Part shown: positions 10,801 to 21,568 of the stretch, piece after piece
Position numbering within the stretch: position 1 is the first letter of the stretch
Layout of the letters: each line of letters starts with the position of its first letter
From: Triglochin maritima
Lineage: Eukaryota > Streptophyta > Magnoliopsida > Alismatales > Juncaginaceae
Assembly: GCA_963682175.1 (NCBI GenBank)
Contig: OY821775.1
Span: 12,930,501 to 12,994,500, forward strand
Direction of reading: 5' to 3'
Length of the DNA stretch: 64,000 nt
The notes under the pieces: generated by a model
What the model was told of the DNA's origin: nothing
What the model saw: only the letters and a program-made list of their open reading frames with translations
Database searches by the model: none
Position numbers and translations under genes: made by a program

Positions 10801-12700
10801 GGTCTTAAAGAAACAGGACAGACGTGCTTTCTTTCATTCATTTCAGTCGAAACCCACCCAAACCCTAGCCGTCCCGCGACCGAACTCTCCTCCGCGACCA
10901 TCCTCCGACCGATCCGCACCGTCTCCGGCACCGCAGCGAGCTCCCAAGCGCTCCTCCACTTCTCCGGCCCTCTTCTCCTTCTTCCTCCGTCTTCTTTCGT
11001 CTCTCTCCACATGTAGGTTTTAAGTTCGTTTTTTCTTGTTTTAAGTTCGTCTTTCTCCACATATTCTCTCTAACTTAGCCTCCTCCGCATGTAGCTTCAT
11101 CGTGTCGTTTACAGCCGTCTCCTCCGCGACGTCTTCGGGAACCACAAAGAGCTCCTCCGGCAATACAACTTTTCCCTCCTCTGGTTCGTGCTCAATTTTA
11201 GATTCTTAATTTAGGATTAGTTTAGACCAAGAATCCAACGCCAAATTAGGATTAGTGCAAATATTGGTTAGATAACGATTCAATGTGGATGTACACTCTT
11301 GACATGTAGACGTGATAAGCAACTTCTTCTCGGAGTTTTTTTGCATGTGTGTTATGTGTTGATATTTGATAAACATATTCATTGGATTGATTTAGTTTGG
11401 ATTGAGTAGGGTTGGTTGGATGATTTAACCAAACTTTGTTTTCATTGGATTGATTTGGTTTGGATTATGTTAAGAATTTGGTTTGGATTGAGTAGAGAAA
11501 TACATAATGTGAATGTGATTAGATAACTAGATATTAGGATTTGAATAAAATTTAAGTGGATAACTAGATGTGAATGTGATTAGATAACTAGATATTAGGA
11601 TTTTCTTGTTGATTTCAGGATTTGAAGAATTTTACATATCAAATTTTAAGTGGAGGTTCTGCCAAAATTTCAATAAAATTTTATTCCCAATTATTATTAA
11701 TAACATGATAGTTTGTGTTTAAAATGTTTTTCTGTCAATTCAAGTAATTAGTTTTAATACTTGATTTTAATATTTTAAATGTTTATTGCCTTAATTTATT
11801 GAATTTTTAATATTATGATAATAACTCATTGCCCCCCTTAAACAACTTGGCCTTTAATAACCCAAAGCAAAAGATTAGACAATATTTGTTAAGTCATTCA
11901 TCATATAGGATTTGCATGCATTGTATTTTCTATTATTTACGCTTTCTGTCGTAGATTGCTGACGTAAGGTACGTACTATCTTTCACTCATCATTCATTAG
12001 AAAGCACGCATTAGTTAGTAGGACTTGCATTGTAACAAGAGTGAGGTGAGTGTTTGTTTGGTGTGTTGTTTGTTAGATTAAGGTATGAAAAACACTTAGG
12101 GGGCAGTCACCTATAGGAGATGAGGTGGGGGATTTCATCACCCTTTCCTTGGCCCAAAAACCACTTAATAAAAGAGCCTTAATAAAATCAATTAGACGTT
12201 GGCCCCTAGGATTTTTGGACGCATTAAGGAGAGGAAACCGTTTAAGACCGTTATGGCCTGAATGTCGTTGCCCATCTAGTCTCCCTGAGATTTTAGGAAC
12301 CTCCGGGTTCTTGATTTCCTATAGATTAGTGGTCCTCGATGTTTAAGACCCTTTCGGCCTGAACGTCGTTGCCCATCTAGTCTCCCTGAGATATTAGGGA
12401 CCTCCGGGTTCTTGATTTCCTACAGACTAGTGGTCATCGGTGGGACCTCGAAGTTAGGCGTCGTCTATTACTAAGGACCTATAGTGGACTTTAGGTTTGT
12501 TTTGGCCTTGATTGTTTAGTTAGATTTCTAACCTTCCTTATTCCACGCTAGATTAAGGACTTCATCTCTTCTCCTCTGAGTCATTCTTTTCTCATCTTAA
12601 TGTCTCCGAATCTTCTCATCTACGTACACATTCTTTTAAATTGAAATTTTATTTATGTTCTGCAATAATAACTATCATTTTTGCCTCTGTTTAGATTGAA
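10801..12700 (+). other. CACTA leader region upstream of the transposase
   Basis: About 1.9 kb between the subterminal repeats and the transposase start codon. The first 400 bp are rich in CT and CCG, resembling a 5-prime untranslated leader (CTCCTCCAC, CTTCTTCCTCC). The rest is AT-rich and may hold a leader intron, though I cannot place splice sites with confidence. The frame at 12125-12346 follows the tandem duplication at 12240 and is not convincing as a gene. Confidence 0.5.
12240..12440. repeat. 101-bp tandem duplication in the CACTA leader
   Basis: The segment starting GTTTAAGACC at 12240 recurs at 12341 with about 90 percent identity over 100 bp; both copies contain GTCTCCCTGAGAT and CCTCCGGGTTCTTGATTTCC. 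It lies about 260 bp upstream of the transposase start and has no clear coding meaning. Confidence 0.85.
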
Positions 12701-15700
12701 ATGGATCGAGAGTGGATAGTTTCAAACAGATTGAGTGATGAGTATGAGAACGGAGTGAATATGTTCTTAGAGGTTGCCAAAAAACATTCTAAGAAAATGA
12801 AAGACAGCGACATGGCGTATTGTCCGTGCAATAAGTGTCATAATATGTCAGTGTTGACTTTTCGGAAAATGAAAGATCATTTGTTTGAGAAAGGTTTCGA
12901 CCCAAATTACAGACGGTGGATATGGCACGGCGAAAATGAATCATGTAGTCGTTCCAAGAATGATGGAGAAGATGTTAGTGTGGAAGATCACTTAGAGGAA
13001 ATGGTTCAGGATATGGCTGAAAAGTTTTCGTCCAACCCCGATTTACTTGGTAATTTGTTGAGTGACAATGAGAAGCCGTTGTATAAGAATTGTACCAAAT
13101 TCACTAGATTGTCAGCGGTGTTGAAGTTGTACAATTTAAAAGCTGGAAATGGTTGGTCCGATGTGAGTTTCACATCAATGTTGAAGTTAGTGAAAGAGAT
13201 GCTTCCAGATGACAATGAGTTGCTAGATAGAACTTATGATGCAAAGAAAGTGTTGTGCCCTATGGGAATGGAATATAGGAAGATACACGCATGCCCGAAC
13301 GATTGTATATTGTATAGGGTTGAGTTTGAAAACTTACATTCCTGTCCCAGGTGTAATGTGTCAAGATACAAAATGAAACGTAGTGGACCAAACCACAATG
13401 AAGAGGCTGATGAGATGAAAATCAAAGGACCTCCTGCTAAGATTTTGTGGTATCTTCCGATAATACCAAGGCTTAAACGTTTGTTTGCGGGTAAAGAGGA
13501 TTCCAAGAACATGACATGGCATGCTGATCGTGAGAAACCAAATGATCAGTTGCTACGTCACCCTGCAGATTCACCTCAGTGGAAAAAAATAAATGTCGAC
13601 TTTCCTGTGTTTGGTGAAGAATCGAGGAATGTACGACTTGGGCTCTGTACTGACGGAATGAATCCTTTTGGTAGTTTGAGTAGCATTCACAGTTCTTGGC
13701 CCGTTCTGCTTGTAATTTACAATCTGCCCCCGTGGTTATGCATGAAACGCAAATATATCATGTTGTCCTTAATGATTTCTGGTCCGAAACAACCTGGAAA
13801 CGACATCGATGTGTATTTAAGACCTTTAATTGATGACCTAAAGAAATTGTGGGGTGACGGAGAGTCAGTTTTTGATTCTTATCGTCAGGAGTCGTTCGTA
13901 ATGCGGGCAATGATATTTTGCACGATTAATGACTTTCCAGCTTATGGTAATCTGTCTGGATATTCAGTTAAAGGTCATAAAGCTTGTCCAATTTGCGAGG
14001 AAAATACATGTTCTTTGCAACTAGTTAATGGTTCTAAGACTGTCTATCTCGGTCATCGGAGATTTTTGCCGAACTCTCATCCTTATCGTAGGTTGAAGAA
14101 AGCATTTAACGGAAAACAGGAGTTTCAGAATCCGCCAGTTGAAATCAGCGTCGAAAAGGTGTATGAACGTGTAAGGAACATTGAATGTGAATTTGGAAAA
14201 CCGTACAAACGAGCAAACGACAAAAGTAGTTGGAAAAAAAGATCAATATTTTTTGATCTCCCTTACTGGAAAACTTTAGAAGTTAGACATTGTATTGATG
14301 TGATGCACGTAGAGAAAAATGTTTGTGATAGTCTTGTTGGCACTCTGTTGAACATACCTGGTAAAACCAAAGATGGATATAATGCAAGACTTGATCTTGT
14401 TGATATTGGTATACGAGCAATGTTGGCACCAGAGAAGAAAGGAGATCGGAATTACTTACCTCCAGCTAGTTATACATTGTCTAGAAAGGAGAAAAGAATT
14501 CTCTGTCAGTGTTTGCACGATGTAAGGGTTCCACAAGGTTATTCTTCAAATATCAGTAATCTTGTTGTTATGAAGGATTTGAAACTTGTGGGGATGAAGT
14601 CTCACGATTGTCATACTTTAATGCAGCAGTTGTTACCTGTAGCACTGAGATCCATATTACCGAAAGATGTTAGACAAGCAATAATAAAGTTGTGTTCGTT
14701 TTTCAATAAGATTTGCAGTAAGGTGGTCGATCCTGTGCAGTTAGACAAGTTACAGAATGAAATTGTGGTCACATTATGTCAGTTAGAGATGTTCTTCCCC
14801 CCGGCTTTTTTCGACATTATGATTCATCTTGTTATTCATTTGGTTATAGAAGTTAAATTGTGCGGACCAGTTTTCTTAAGGTGGATGTATCCTTTCGAGC
14901 GTTATATGAAAGTGTTGAAAGGTTATTGCAAAAATCGTCAAAGACCAGATGCTAGTATTGTTGAAGGATACATAGCTGAGGAGGTTATCGAGTTTTGCAC
15001 TGGATACCTAGCAAACACCAAAACTGTTGGACTTCCGAAGAATCGTCATGATAATCGTGTCGATGGTAAAGGGACACGTGGGATGAAAATGTTAAATCCA
15101 AATGGCGATGACTTAATGACAGCATATTTTTATGTGTTGTGCAATTCGAATGAAGTTCAACCATACCTAAATGAACACATGAAGTTTCTAAAGGAAAGAA
15201 ATCCTTTGTGGAGTGATCAACAAGTAATTAATAGTCACAATAAGAATTTCATCTCTTGGTTCAAAAATCTAGCATACAAGCGTGATGTTTCTGAGACAAT
15301 ACAGTGGTTGGCTTACGGTCCGCATTCTGTTGTTATAAGTTACAGTGGTTATGATATCAATGGATATTCTTTCTACACAGTTTGTGAAGATGCGAAAAGT
15401 GATGTTCAGGACAGTGGCGTCACCTTAATAGCAGAGTCTTTGCATGTGTCTAGTTCTAAAGACAAGAATCCTGTATACGCCGACATGTCCTATTACGGTG
15501 TAATTGAAGATATATGGGAGCTAGACTTTGTTAAATTCAAAGTACCTATATTTAGATGCAAGTGGGCTGATAATAAAACAGGAGTTCGAGTGGATGACTA
15601 TGGCTTCACTTTAATTGATTTTTCAAAACAAGGGTATAAAGGAGAACCTTTTATTCTAGCTTCCCAAGCGAAACAAGTCTTCTATGTGGCTGATTCGTGT

Positions 15701-15910
15701 GATAAGAAATGGGCAGTAATTTTGGAAGGGAAGAAAAAAATTGTATCAGATGATAGTCTGATCGAGTATGAAGAAACACCACCTTTCTCTAAGCAAGCAC
15801 CTGAGTTGAACTCAGTAGATGAAGAAATAAATGTTGAGACTTGTATGTTTAGAGATGACCACGGTGAAGGTATATGGATTGAAAATCCATTAAGGAAAAA
15901 AAAACAGTAA
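12701..15910 (+). CDS. TNPD/tnp2-type CACTA transposase
   Basis: This single 1,069-residue frame catalyses element excision and insertion in the nucleus by family analogy. Residues 1-80 are the transposase-associated domain (DREWIVSNR, CPCNKCHN, FDPNYRRWIWHGE), with a Cys/His metal-binding look. About 195-470 is the tnp2 core, including TWHADREKPNDQLLRHPADS, LGLCTDGMNPFG (candidate catalytic Asp) and the zinc-like CPICEENT. The block HCIDVMHVEKNVCDSLVGTLL is near 530. The DUF4218 region (LEMFFPPAFFDIMIHLVIHL, WMYPFERYMKVLKGY) spans about 660-770, and the DUF4216 region (YYGVIEDIWELDF) lies near 925-960. The start ATG at 12701 is the first in frame and gives the usual N-terminus. There are no stops or frameshifts, so this gene could be active. 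Confidence 0.95.
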   Translation: MDREWIVSNRLSDEYENGVNMFLEVAKKHSKKMKDSDMAYCPCNKCHNMSVLTFRKMKDHLFEKGFDPNYRRWIWHGENESCSRSKNDGEDVSVEDHLEEMVQDMAEKFSSNPDLLGNLLSDNEKPLYKNCTKFTRLSAVLKLYNLKAGNGWSDVSFTSMLKLVKEMLPDDNELLDRTYDAKKVLCPMGMEYRKIHACPNDCILYRVEFENLHSCPRCNVSRYKMKRSGPNHNEEADEMKIKGPPAKILWYLPIIPRLKRLFAGKEDSKNMTWHADREKPNDQLLRHPADSPQWKKINVDFPVFGEESRNVRLGLCTDGMNPFGSLSSIHSSWPVLLVIYNLPPWLCMKRKYIMLSLMISGPKQPGNDIDVYLRPLIDDLKKLWGDGESVFDSYRQESFVMRAMIFCTINDFPAYGNLSGYSVKGHKACPICEENTCSLQLVNGSKTVYLGHRRFLPNSHPYRRLKKAFNGKQEFQNPPVEISVEKVYERVRNIECEFGKPYKRANDKSSWKKRSIFFDLPYWKTLEVRHCIDVMHVEKNVCDSLVGTLLNIPGKTKDGYNARLDLVDIGIRAMLAPEKKGDRNYLPPASYTLSRKEKRILCQCLHDVRVPQGYSSNISNLVVMKDLKLVGMKSHDCHTLMQQLLPVALRSILPKDVRQAIIKLCSFFNKICSKVVDPVQLDKLQNEIVVTLCQLEMFFPPAFFDIMIHLVIHLVIEVKLCGPVFLRWMYPFERYMKVLKGYCKNRQRPDASIVEGYIAEEVIEFCTGYLANTKTVGLPKNRHDNRVDGKGTRGMKMLNPNGDDLMTAYFYVLCNSNEVQPYLNEHMKFLKERNPLWSDQQVINSHNKNFISWFKNLAYKRDVSETIQWLAYGPHSVVISYSGYDINGYSFYTVCEDAKSDVQDSGVTLIAESLHVSSSKDKNPVYADMSYYGVIEDIWELDFVKFKVPIFRCKWADNKTGVRVDDYGFTLIDFSKQGYKGEPFILASQAKQVFYVADSCDKKWAVILEGKKKIVSDDSLIEYEETPPFSKQAPELNSVDEEINVETCMFRDDHGEGIWIENPLRKKKQ

Positions 15911-16002
15911 AGGTGCAAATTTTCTGTTGTAACACATTGTAATAGACATTTAATCCATGTCTTTACCTTATTTAATTACTTGAATTTATCTTTTATAGTA
16001 TA

Positions 16003-18906
16003 ATGGCTCCGAAAAAGAAACCCACTTCCTCCGAGTCTGAAGGTTCGAAGACATACAGTACACGAGGTCCTTGTCTCATGAAAGAATTCGTGGGCAGAAG
16101 AACTAGAGACGGTAGAATTCCAATCCAGTTTGATGACCGTCTTGAGCCCTTAGGCATGCTGTCTGATAATTGGAAAAGTTTTCTGGGTAGCTTAGCGAGG
16201 GCCAAAGTTGACATTTGTTTATCCAGTTGGGCTGATGTAGATGAGAAGTTGAAGGACACAATATGGGATAATGTGCAGGTAATGGTTCCATTATAGATTT
16301 CTATAGTTTTAGTTGAACTTTTGATATATATAAAGTTAACGTGTTGTAGGAATCTTTTGAGTTCCAATCCACTGACAAGTTGAAGAAGAAGTGGATGACA
16401 TACATGTCAGTTCGTTGAAGGGATTTCAAAACAAATTTAACGAACAAGTACATATTCGGAGACTACCAGGATAGAAATCCATGCGATGTCTATAACTTTA
16501 TCACTCCGAATCAATGGGAGCTATTCAGAAAATCCAGAGATAGCCCGGAGTTTGAGGTATACTGAGTTTAATTTATAATATAGTAACTGAGTTTCAAAAC
16601 AAAATTGTTAGTTATTGATTTTAGTGACAATCTAATAAAATTGATTTTAGGCCATCCGAGCAAAAAACCAAAAGATTAGATCTTCTAACAAGTATACCCA
16701 TCGTATGTCTCGAGCGGGGTACCACAAGTTGGAAGCACAAATGATGGCTGAAAAAATTGCTCAGAAGAGACAGGAGGCAATTGACTCCGGTATGAGTGAG
16801 GAGCAAGCAAGTAACCTATCTCCTCCTTCTCCCATAACTCGTTGTGATTCTTGGAAGAGAGCGAGAGTAAACTCCAGAGGGGAGTACGTCACAGACGAGT
16901 CGCAAGCTATCGACTCGAAGATAGTAAGTTGCATCAGTTATATATATGTTAATTCAGAATCATTAATTTTATATTGCTCAAATGATAGTAAATATTGTTT
17001 TAAACTTAGGACTCTCTGAAGTTGAGAGAATCTCAAGGCGAATTTGCTTCCGATGGTCAGAATGATATTCTACGTGAGGCCTTGGGAAACGACGAACACC
17101 CCGGTCGTGTGCGAGGGGTAGGGAGTAGAGTTGGACTTCGACAATATTTTGGGAAGACTCAACGGTCTACTTCGACGACTGGTCATACCAAATGCCAGCA
17201 GGAGATTGCAGATTTGAAGAAGTCTTTGCAGCTTCTTACGGAGAGATTGGATCGTGCTTTGCCTACTTCTCCTACCCGTCGTAAGACCGGTTCTTCCACG
17301 GAGACTACTCCAGTTCCGCCAGTGTTCCACCATCATAGACATGATGATTTCGTGTCTCATTCTCGAGAATTGGCCCTCGTCGACGGTCCCTCGTTTGGAA
17401 AGTTCGTGGATGGATCTAGATGTGCTCTATTTGTCGAAGACCATGATCGAAGATTGGTGGGACACGGGAAAGTTTATAACATCTCCAGACACCACTTCAC
17501 AGAGGTAGGAGAGGGAGAATTGAAGGTTGCAGTTGAGAGTTGCTTAGATCCTGGTGTTTTTGTGCCATTTCCGGAAGAAGAGATTGTTACTCTCGGCGAT
17601 GCTATCGGTGGGTTCGTGCGTTGGCCTAGTTATTTAGTAGAGCTAAACGACAAACATGAGGTATAGTTTAACTTTGAAAGACTTTAAACTTCAAATTTGT
17701 TAACAATTGTATTTTAACGGTTCTATACATCTTTGTAAGGTGTCAAGCCCCCGGAGCAAAGGGTCAAACAACCAATCTCCGATCAACATTAATTCGCTTC
17801 CAAGTAGGTGCAAAATGTTGTATCAATGTATGGTAGGTAGGGAGGCACAATCGTTAAGTACCTTGGAGTTGGAGGGGGATAAAGGGTTGCCTCCGGCTTT
17901 GTACGTCACCAAAGAGGATATCATGCAGTTCATGGCGATGGATTCGTTGTGTATCATGATTATCGACGTGCAAGTGAAGTAAGTGTTCTTTTGTATACAA
18001 TGAAAAGTATTGAATAATTTTATCAAAACTGTAATAAATTATAATTTTTATACTTGTAGACATCTTTACGACGCCAGAAGGTCAATCTTTCCCGAGGATC
18101 AAGTATTTGGATTTATCAGTCCATCTACATATATATACGGGAATGACGATAAATCGGGTCAACTAGGGACATTCTTTAAAGAAGAAGACAAGAAATATTA
18201 TCTGCTCCCTTATCATGAGAGGTAAACTTTGTAATTCAAAGTGAAATTTTATTTTGTAATAAACTTCTAATTATATATATAACACAGGGCTCATTGGATG
18301 ATTGTCGTTGTATGCCCAACGACTAATTTGGCATATTGGTTTGATCCGTTGGGGTCGAATAAACCAAGGGACTCAATAAAGAAACTTCTAAATATGTAAG
18401 TTCGTTTAGTCGTGAATAAAGTAATTCGTGGATTTTTATTAGTATTATTGATTGATATTTTAAGTTGTGCTACTCAGGGCAATTAAGGTTTACAGAGCTT
18501 TAGGTGGTAGGAGAACAACCACAAAATCAGGAATAACATGGCATGGAATGAGAGTACGTTCTATCCCATTTTTGTTAATTAAGTTAGGAACAAATATTTA
18601 GCGAATTCCTATGTTTGTAGTACCGGAAGCAGGTTGGAAATACGGAATGCGGTTACTACGTGATGAGATACATGGAGGAAATCCTCGATGTGGCAACTCA
18701 AGACGTATGTCTAACCGAGGTAATGTAGATCGTTATTCAATTGTATATTCAATTGTAGTTTCAATATTTAGTTATTAATATTCAACACACTTGTAATTTT
18801 TTGATAGGTTTTCCCAAAAAGTAGTGATCCATTCTCGCAACAAGAGCTCGATGAAACTCGCGACCGATGGGCTCGCTATTTCATCAGAAACATGCTGACG
18901 AACTAA
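16003..18906 (+). pseudogene. CACTA second gene: Transposase_24-like N-part fused to a Ulp1-type cysteine protease
   Basis: I assemble ten exons with consistent phases: 16003-16278, 16350-16556, 16651-16923, 17010-17660, 17740-17978, 18060-18221, 18288-18395, 18478-18553, 18621-18719 and 18808-18906. They total 2,190 nt (729 codons plus stop). The N-part (FVGRRTRDGRIPIQFDDR, WADVDEKLKDTIWDNV, FKTNLTNKYIFGDY, QWELFRKS) resembles the plant Transposase_24/TNPA-like family. A helical segment (CQQEIADLKKSLQLLTERLD) lies near codon 260. The C-part has the C48 protease signature: His in AHWMIVVV, Asp in WFDPLGS, Gln in KQVGN and Cys in NTECGYYVMRYM. One in-frame TGA at 16416-16418 (codon 115) breaks the frame; otherwise it is intact. 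It may be a recent mutation, a readthrough site or a sequencing error. Confidence 0.82.
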
Positions 18907-19249
18907 GAGGTTCTACTGCCAATTGTATTTTTTGTAATTTAGTTAACAAGTGCACTTGTATTACAAACCTACACTTTATGCCTTAATATAATCGCCTTAA
19001 TTTTAGAATGAATTAATTGCAAGTGTGTTGAATGTCAATTGTGTGGTTGTATTTTTGTGTTTGTGTTTGTGCATGTATGCTTGTGGATGTATGCTTGTGA
19101 ATGTCAATTGTATGGATGTATGTGGGATGTATATGGATGTATGTGGATGAAATTTATAGGTGAACGAATTTGGTGCAGTTGTATGTACACGACGACGATG
19201 ACTAAAAACAATTTCGTCGGATCCTATTTATTTTTTTTGTCCAGGTTTG

Positions 19250-19640
19250 GGAATAGACGTCGGCTGTATCTATAAGCCGACGTCTATGCATCTGAAGAAA
19301 GGAATAGACGTCGGCTTTCTATGTAATCCGACGTCTATATCTAAAGTATAGGCGTCGTATGTTAGTTAACCGACGTCTATCCCTAAAGTATAGGCGTCGT
19401 ATGTTAGTTAACCGACGTCTATCCCTAAAGTATAGGCGTCGTATGTTTGTTAACCGACGTGTATACATTAAAGAATACACGTCGGAGTCTAATTAAGGTC
19501 GACGTATATCCGTTAGGAATAGACGTCGTCTATACTATGACCGACGTCTATGTATAGACGACGCACACCTAGACGTCGGATTGGGGTGTGCTCATATCCG
19601 ACGTGTATAACCCCTTATATCCGACGTATATTCCCTTTTC
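19250..19640. repeat. CACTA 3-prime subterminal repeats with 42-bp tandem units
   Basis: The same GACGTC-centred motifs occur here in both orientations. Inside, a 42-bp unit starting CTAAAGTATAGGCGTCGTAT is tandemly repeated three times (19341-19466), pairing GGCGTCGTA with the inverted CCGACGTC. This mirrors the 5-prime subterminal block and supports the element boundaries. Confidence 0.88.
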
Positions 19641-20077
19641 TGTAGTAGTGTTATTTCCTTATTATCATAGGATAAATAATTGTTTGCCTCACTCATGTCT
19701 TTAGTTCATTCACCTTTGAATAGTTTCATTTGTTTGAAGGTGCATTGTAAGGTGTGTATCAGAAAAACAAACACAACACGAAATGAAATAACATATAGAA
19801 TATTCCATTATGACATATTGATACGTGATGATCTTGGCGTTGGGTAAAAAATTGAAAACAAAGTCAAAAGATGAAGTGAACTGTTAGTGTATGTGACCGT
19901 ACATGGCCATGCATCTATAATACACGGGTGTAAAATGTCAAAAACCTAATTCTGCTCTGACCCACTTCTCGGCCTTTTGCTATTGCCGTCTTCGTAGCAA
20001 CCAAACATTGACAGTTCACAAAGAATTTGTAATATAACTACTTACATCCAAGTATAGCACATTCATATGCCGAACTG

Positions 20078-20120
<43 letters not shown>

Positions 20121-20125
<5 letters not shown>

Positions 20126-20324
20126 CAAGCTCTAGTGAGCCCAGGGCTCATCAAGTTTAGTTTAAGTCCCCTACAATCTCACCGTTGGATCTTATTTACA
20201 GTTGATCTCACCATTCATTAGCATAATCGTTTTTTTCTTAATCTACCTTACAATTTAAATTGAGTGGTGGATATTGTGGGGGCTTAATTTAGAAAAGTTT
20301 AGCCCTGGGCTCACTAGAGAATTC

Positions 20325-20326
<2 letters not shown>
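20121..20326. mobile_element. MITE inserted in an AT microsatellite
   Basis: Perfect 19-bp inverted repeats CTCTAGTGAGCCCAGGGCT lie at 20130-20148, with the reverse complement at 20301-20319. They enclose about 150 bp and are flanked on both sides by long (AT)n runs (about 20080-20120 and 20327-20358). Insertion into TA microsatellites resembles the Micron-type MITEs described in grasses; the superfamily here is unassigned. Confidence 0.78.
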
Positions 20327-20361
<35 letters not shown>

Positions 20362-21167
20362 AATTAATATCCAATAAACACAGTTATTGGCATGCAGATA
20401 AATTTGTTTAGGTCATTAGGTGTGGAACTGACTGAGGCTTCCACATGGCCCAGTTACGTTGAAGTTCGGCCCATTATGTTTTTGATGCAAACTACACCAA
20501 TCTTCCATTTATCCGTAATGTTTAATAATATTTACCACTTTGATATTCATAACCTTCAATTTTTACAAACTCACTCATGTATTTAACATTGTGGCGAGTC
20601 TAGTTTGCCCCCTTCTCACCACTTTTAAGGTGGGGCTTGAAACGAAGGTGAGTCTTATTTTGGATAAATGGTAGGATTAAGTTTAGTTGTCAAGGTAGGT
20701 TGCACATTGCATAACTGTATTCCACAGATCATAGGTCGTTATAAGACCAGTTAGGAATGCATTATTTCGTTTTATTTGTTCAGACCAAAACATGTTATTA
20801 CTTGGAAAAACTCAACCTGACCCAAATCAACTAGTTTGTTTGGGTCAATAGTTAATTCCACTTGATCGTTCCAAAGAGGAACCTCAACAAAAAGATCATA
20901 AAAAGAAAATGAGAGAGAATAAATTACTCCACTAGTTATTGCCGTAGAGGATGGGAGGGTAATAAATTACCCAAGGATGATGATTCCTCACTCCTCCATG
21001 ATTCCCCTTAACAATAGATCAATGGCTAGCATGTAGTGGTGGAGAACTTAAAACAATGTGGATTTTTCAGAAATTACTTGTTTATTACCACTTTCCGAAT
21101 CCCATACTCGTTGAGAATCGCAAAACTCACAAAAAAGAAGTATCTGTATTATATGTATCGGTATATT

Positions 21168-21463
21168 TAGGGGTGAGCTTCGGTCCAGGACCGGACCGAA
21201 CCGGACCGGACCGAAACCCGAATTTTCGGGAAGTCCGGACCGAAGACCGGACCGAATAGGTTCGGTTCGGTCCGGTCCGGTCCGGGTCGGTCCAAAACCC
21301 GAATTTTCCCCTTAAATTTTCGGTCCGGTCCGGACCGAAGACCGAATTTCCAAAATTTTGTGGACCGAAGACCGGACCGAAAAAATTCGGTCCGGTTCGG
21401 TCCGGACCGAAAAATTCGGTTCGGTCCGGGTGCCCGGACCGGACCGAATTTTGCTCACCCCTA
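21168..21463. mobile_element. hAT-type MITE built of GGTCCGGACC repeats
   Basis: The 296-bp element starts TAGGGGTGAGC and ends GCTCACCCCTA, which are perfect inverted termini. It is flanked by exact 8-bp duplications GGTATATT (21160-21167 and 21464-21471). Almost the whole interior consists of runs of GGTCCGGACCG and CGGTTCGGTCC in both orientations, so most of it could fold back on itself. Confidence 0.9.
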
Positions 21464-21568
21464 GGTATATTAGTATATTATACTCTCTTCTTGATCAATA
21501 TAATGACATCCTATACTAAGAAAAAATTGCATGCGAGATGCATACTTTGGAATTTACTCTATCCCTGA

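Larger units (their letters stand above)
10458..19650 (+). mobile_element. Complete CACTA (En/Spm-type) transposon, 9,193 bp
   Basis: The 5-prime end is CACTAGTGCATAATTGG. The 3-prime end read inward is CACTACTACAGAAAAGG. These imperfect inverted termini match at about 12 of 18 positions. The flanking 3-bp duplication TTA (10455-10457 and 19651-19653) matches the CACTA rule, and copy 1 of the duplication keeps the empty site with a single TTA at 1184-1186. Inside are dense subterminal repeats at both ends, a TNPD-type transposase gene (12701-15910) and a second ten-exon gene with a Ulp1-like protease end (16003-18906). The transposase frame is intact; the second gene carries one stop. It inserted after the duplication. 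Confidence 0.97.

Noticed and set aside
12125..12346. 73-aa frame upstream of the transposase
   Set aside because: It runs into the 101-bp tandem duplication, has no recognisable domain and no good gene context.
21056..21259. 67-aa frame with GPGPDRTGPDR repeats
   Set aside because: It reads into the repetitive hAT MITE; the peptide repeats come from CCGGACC words.
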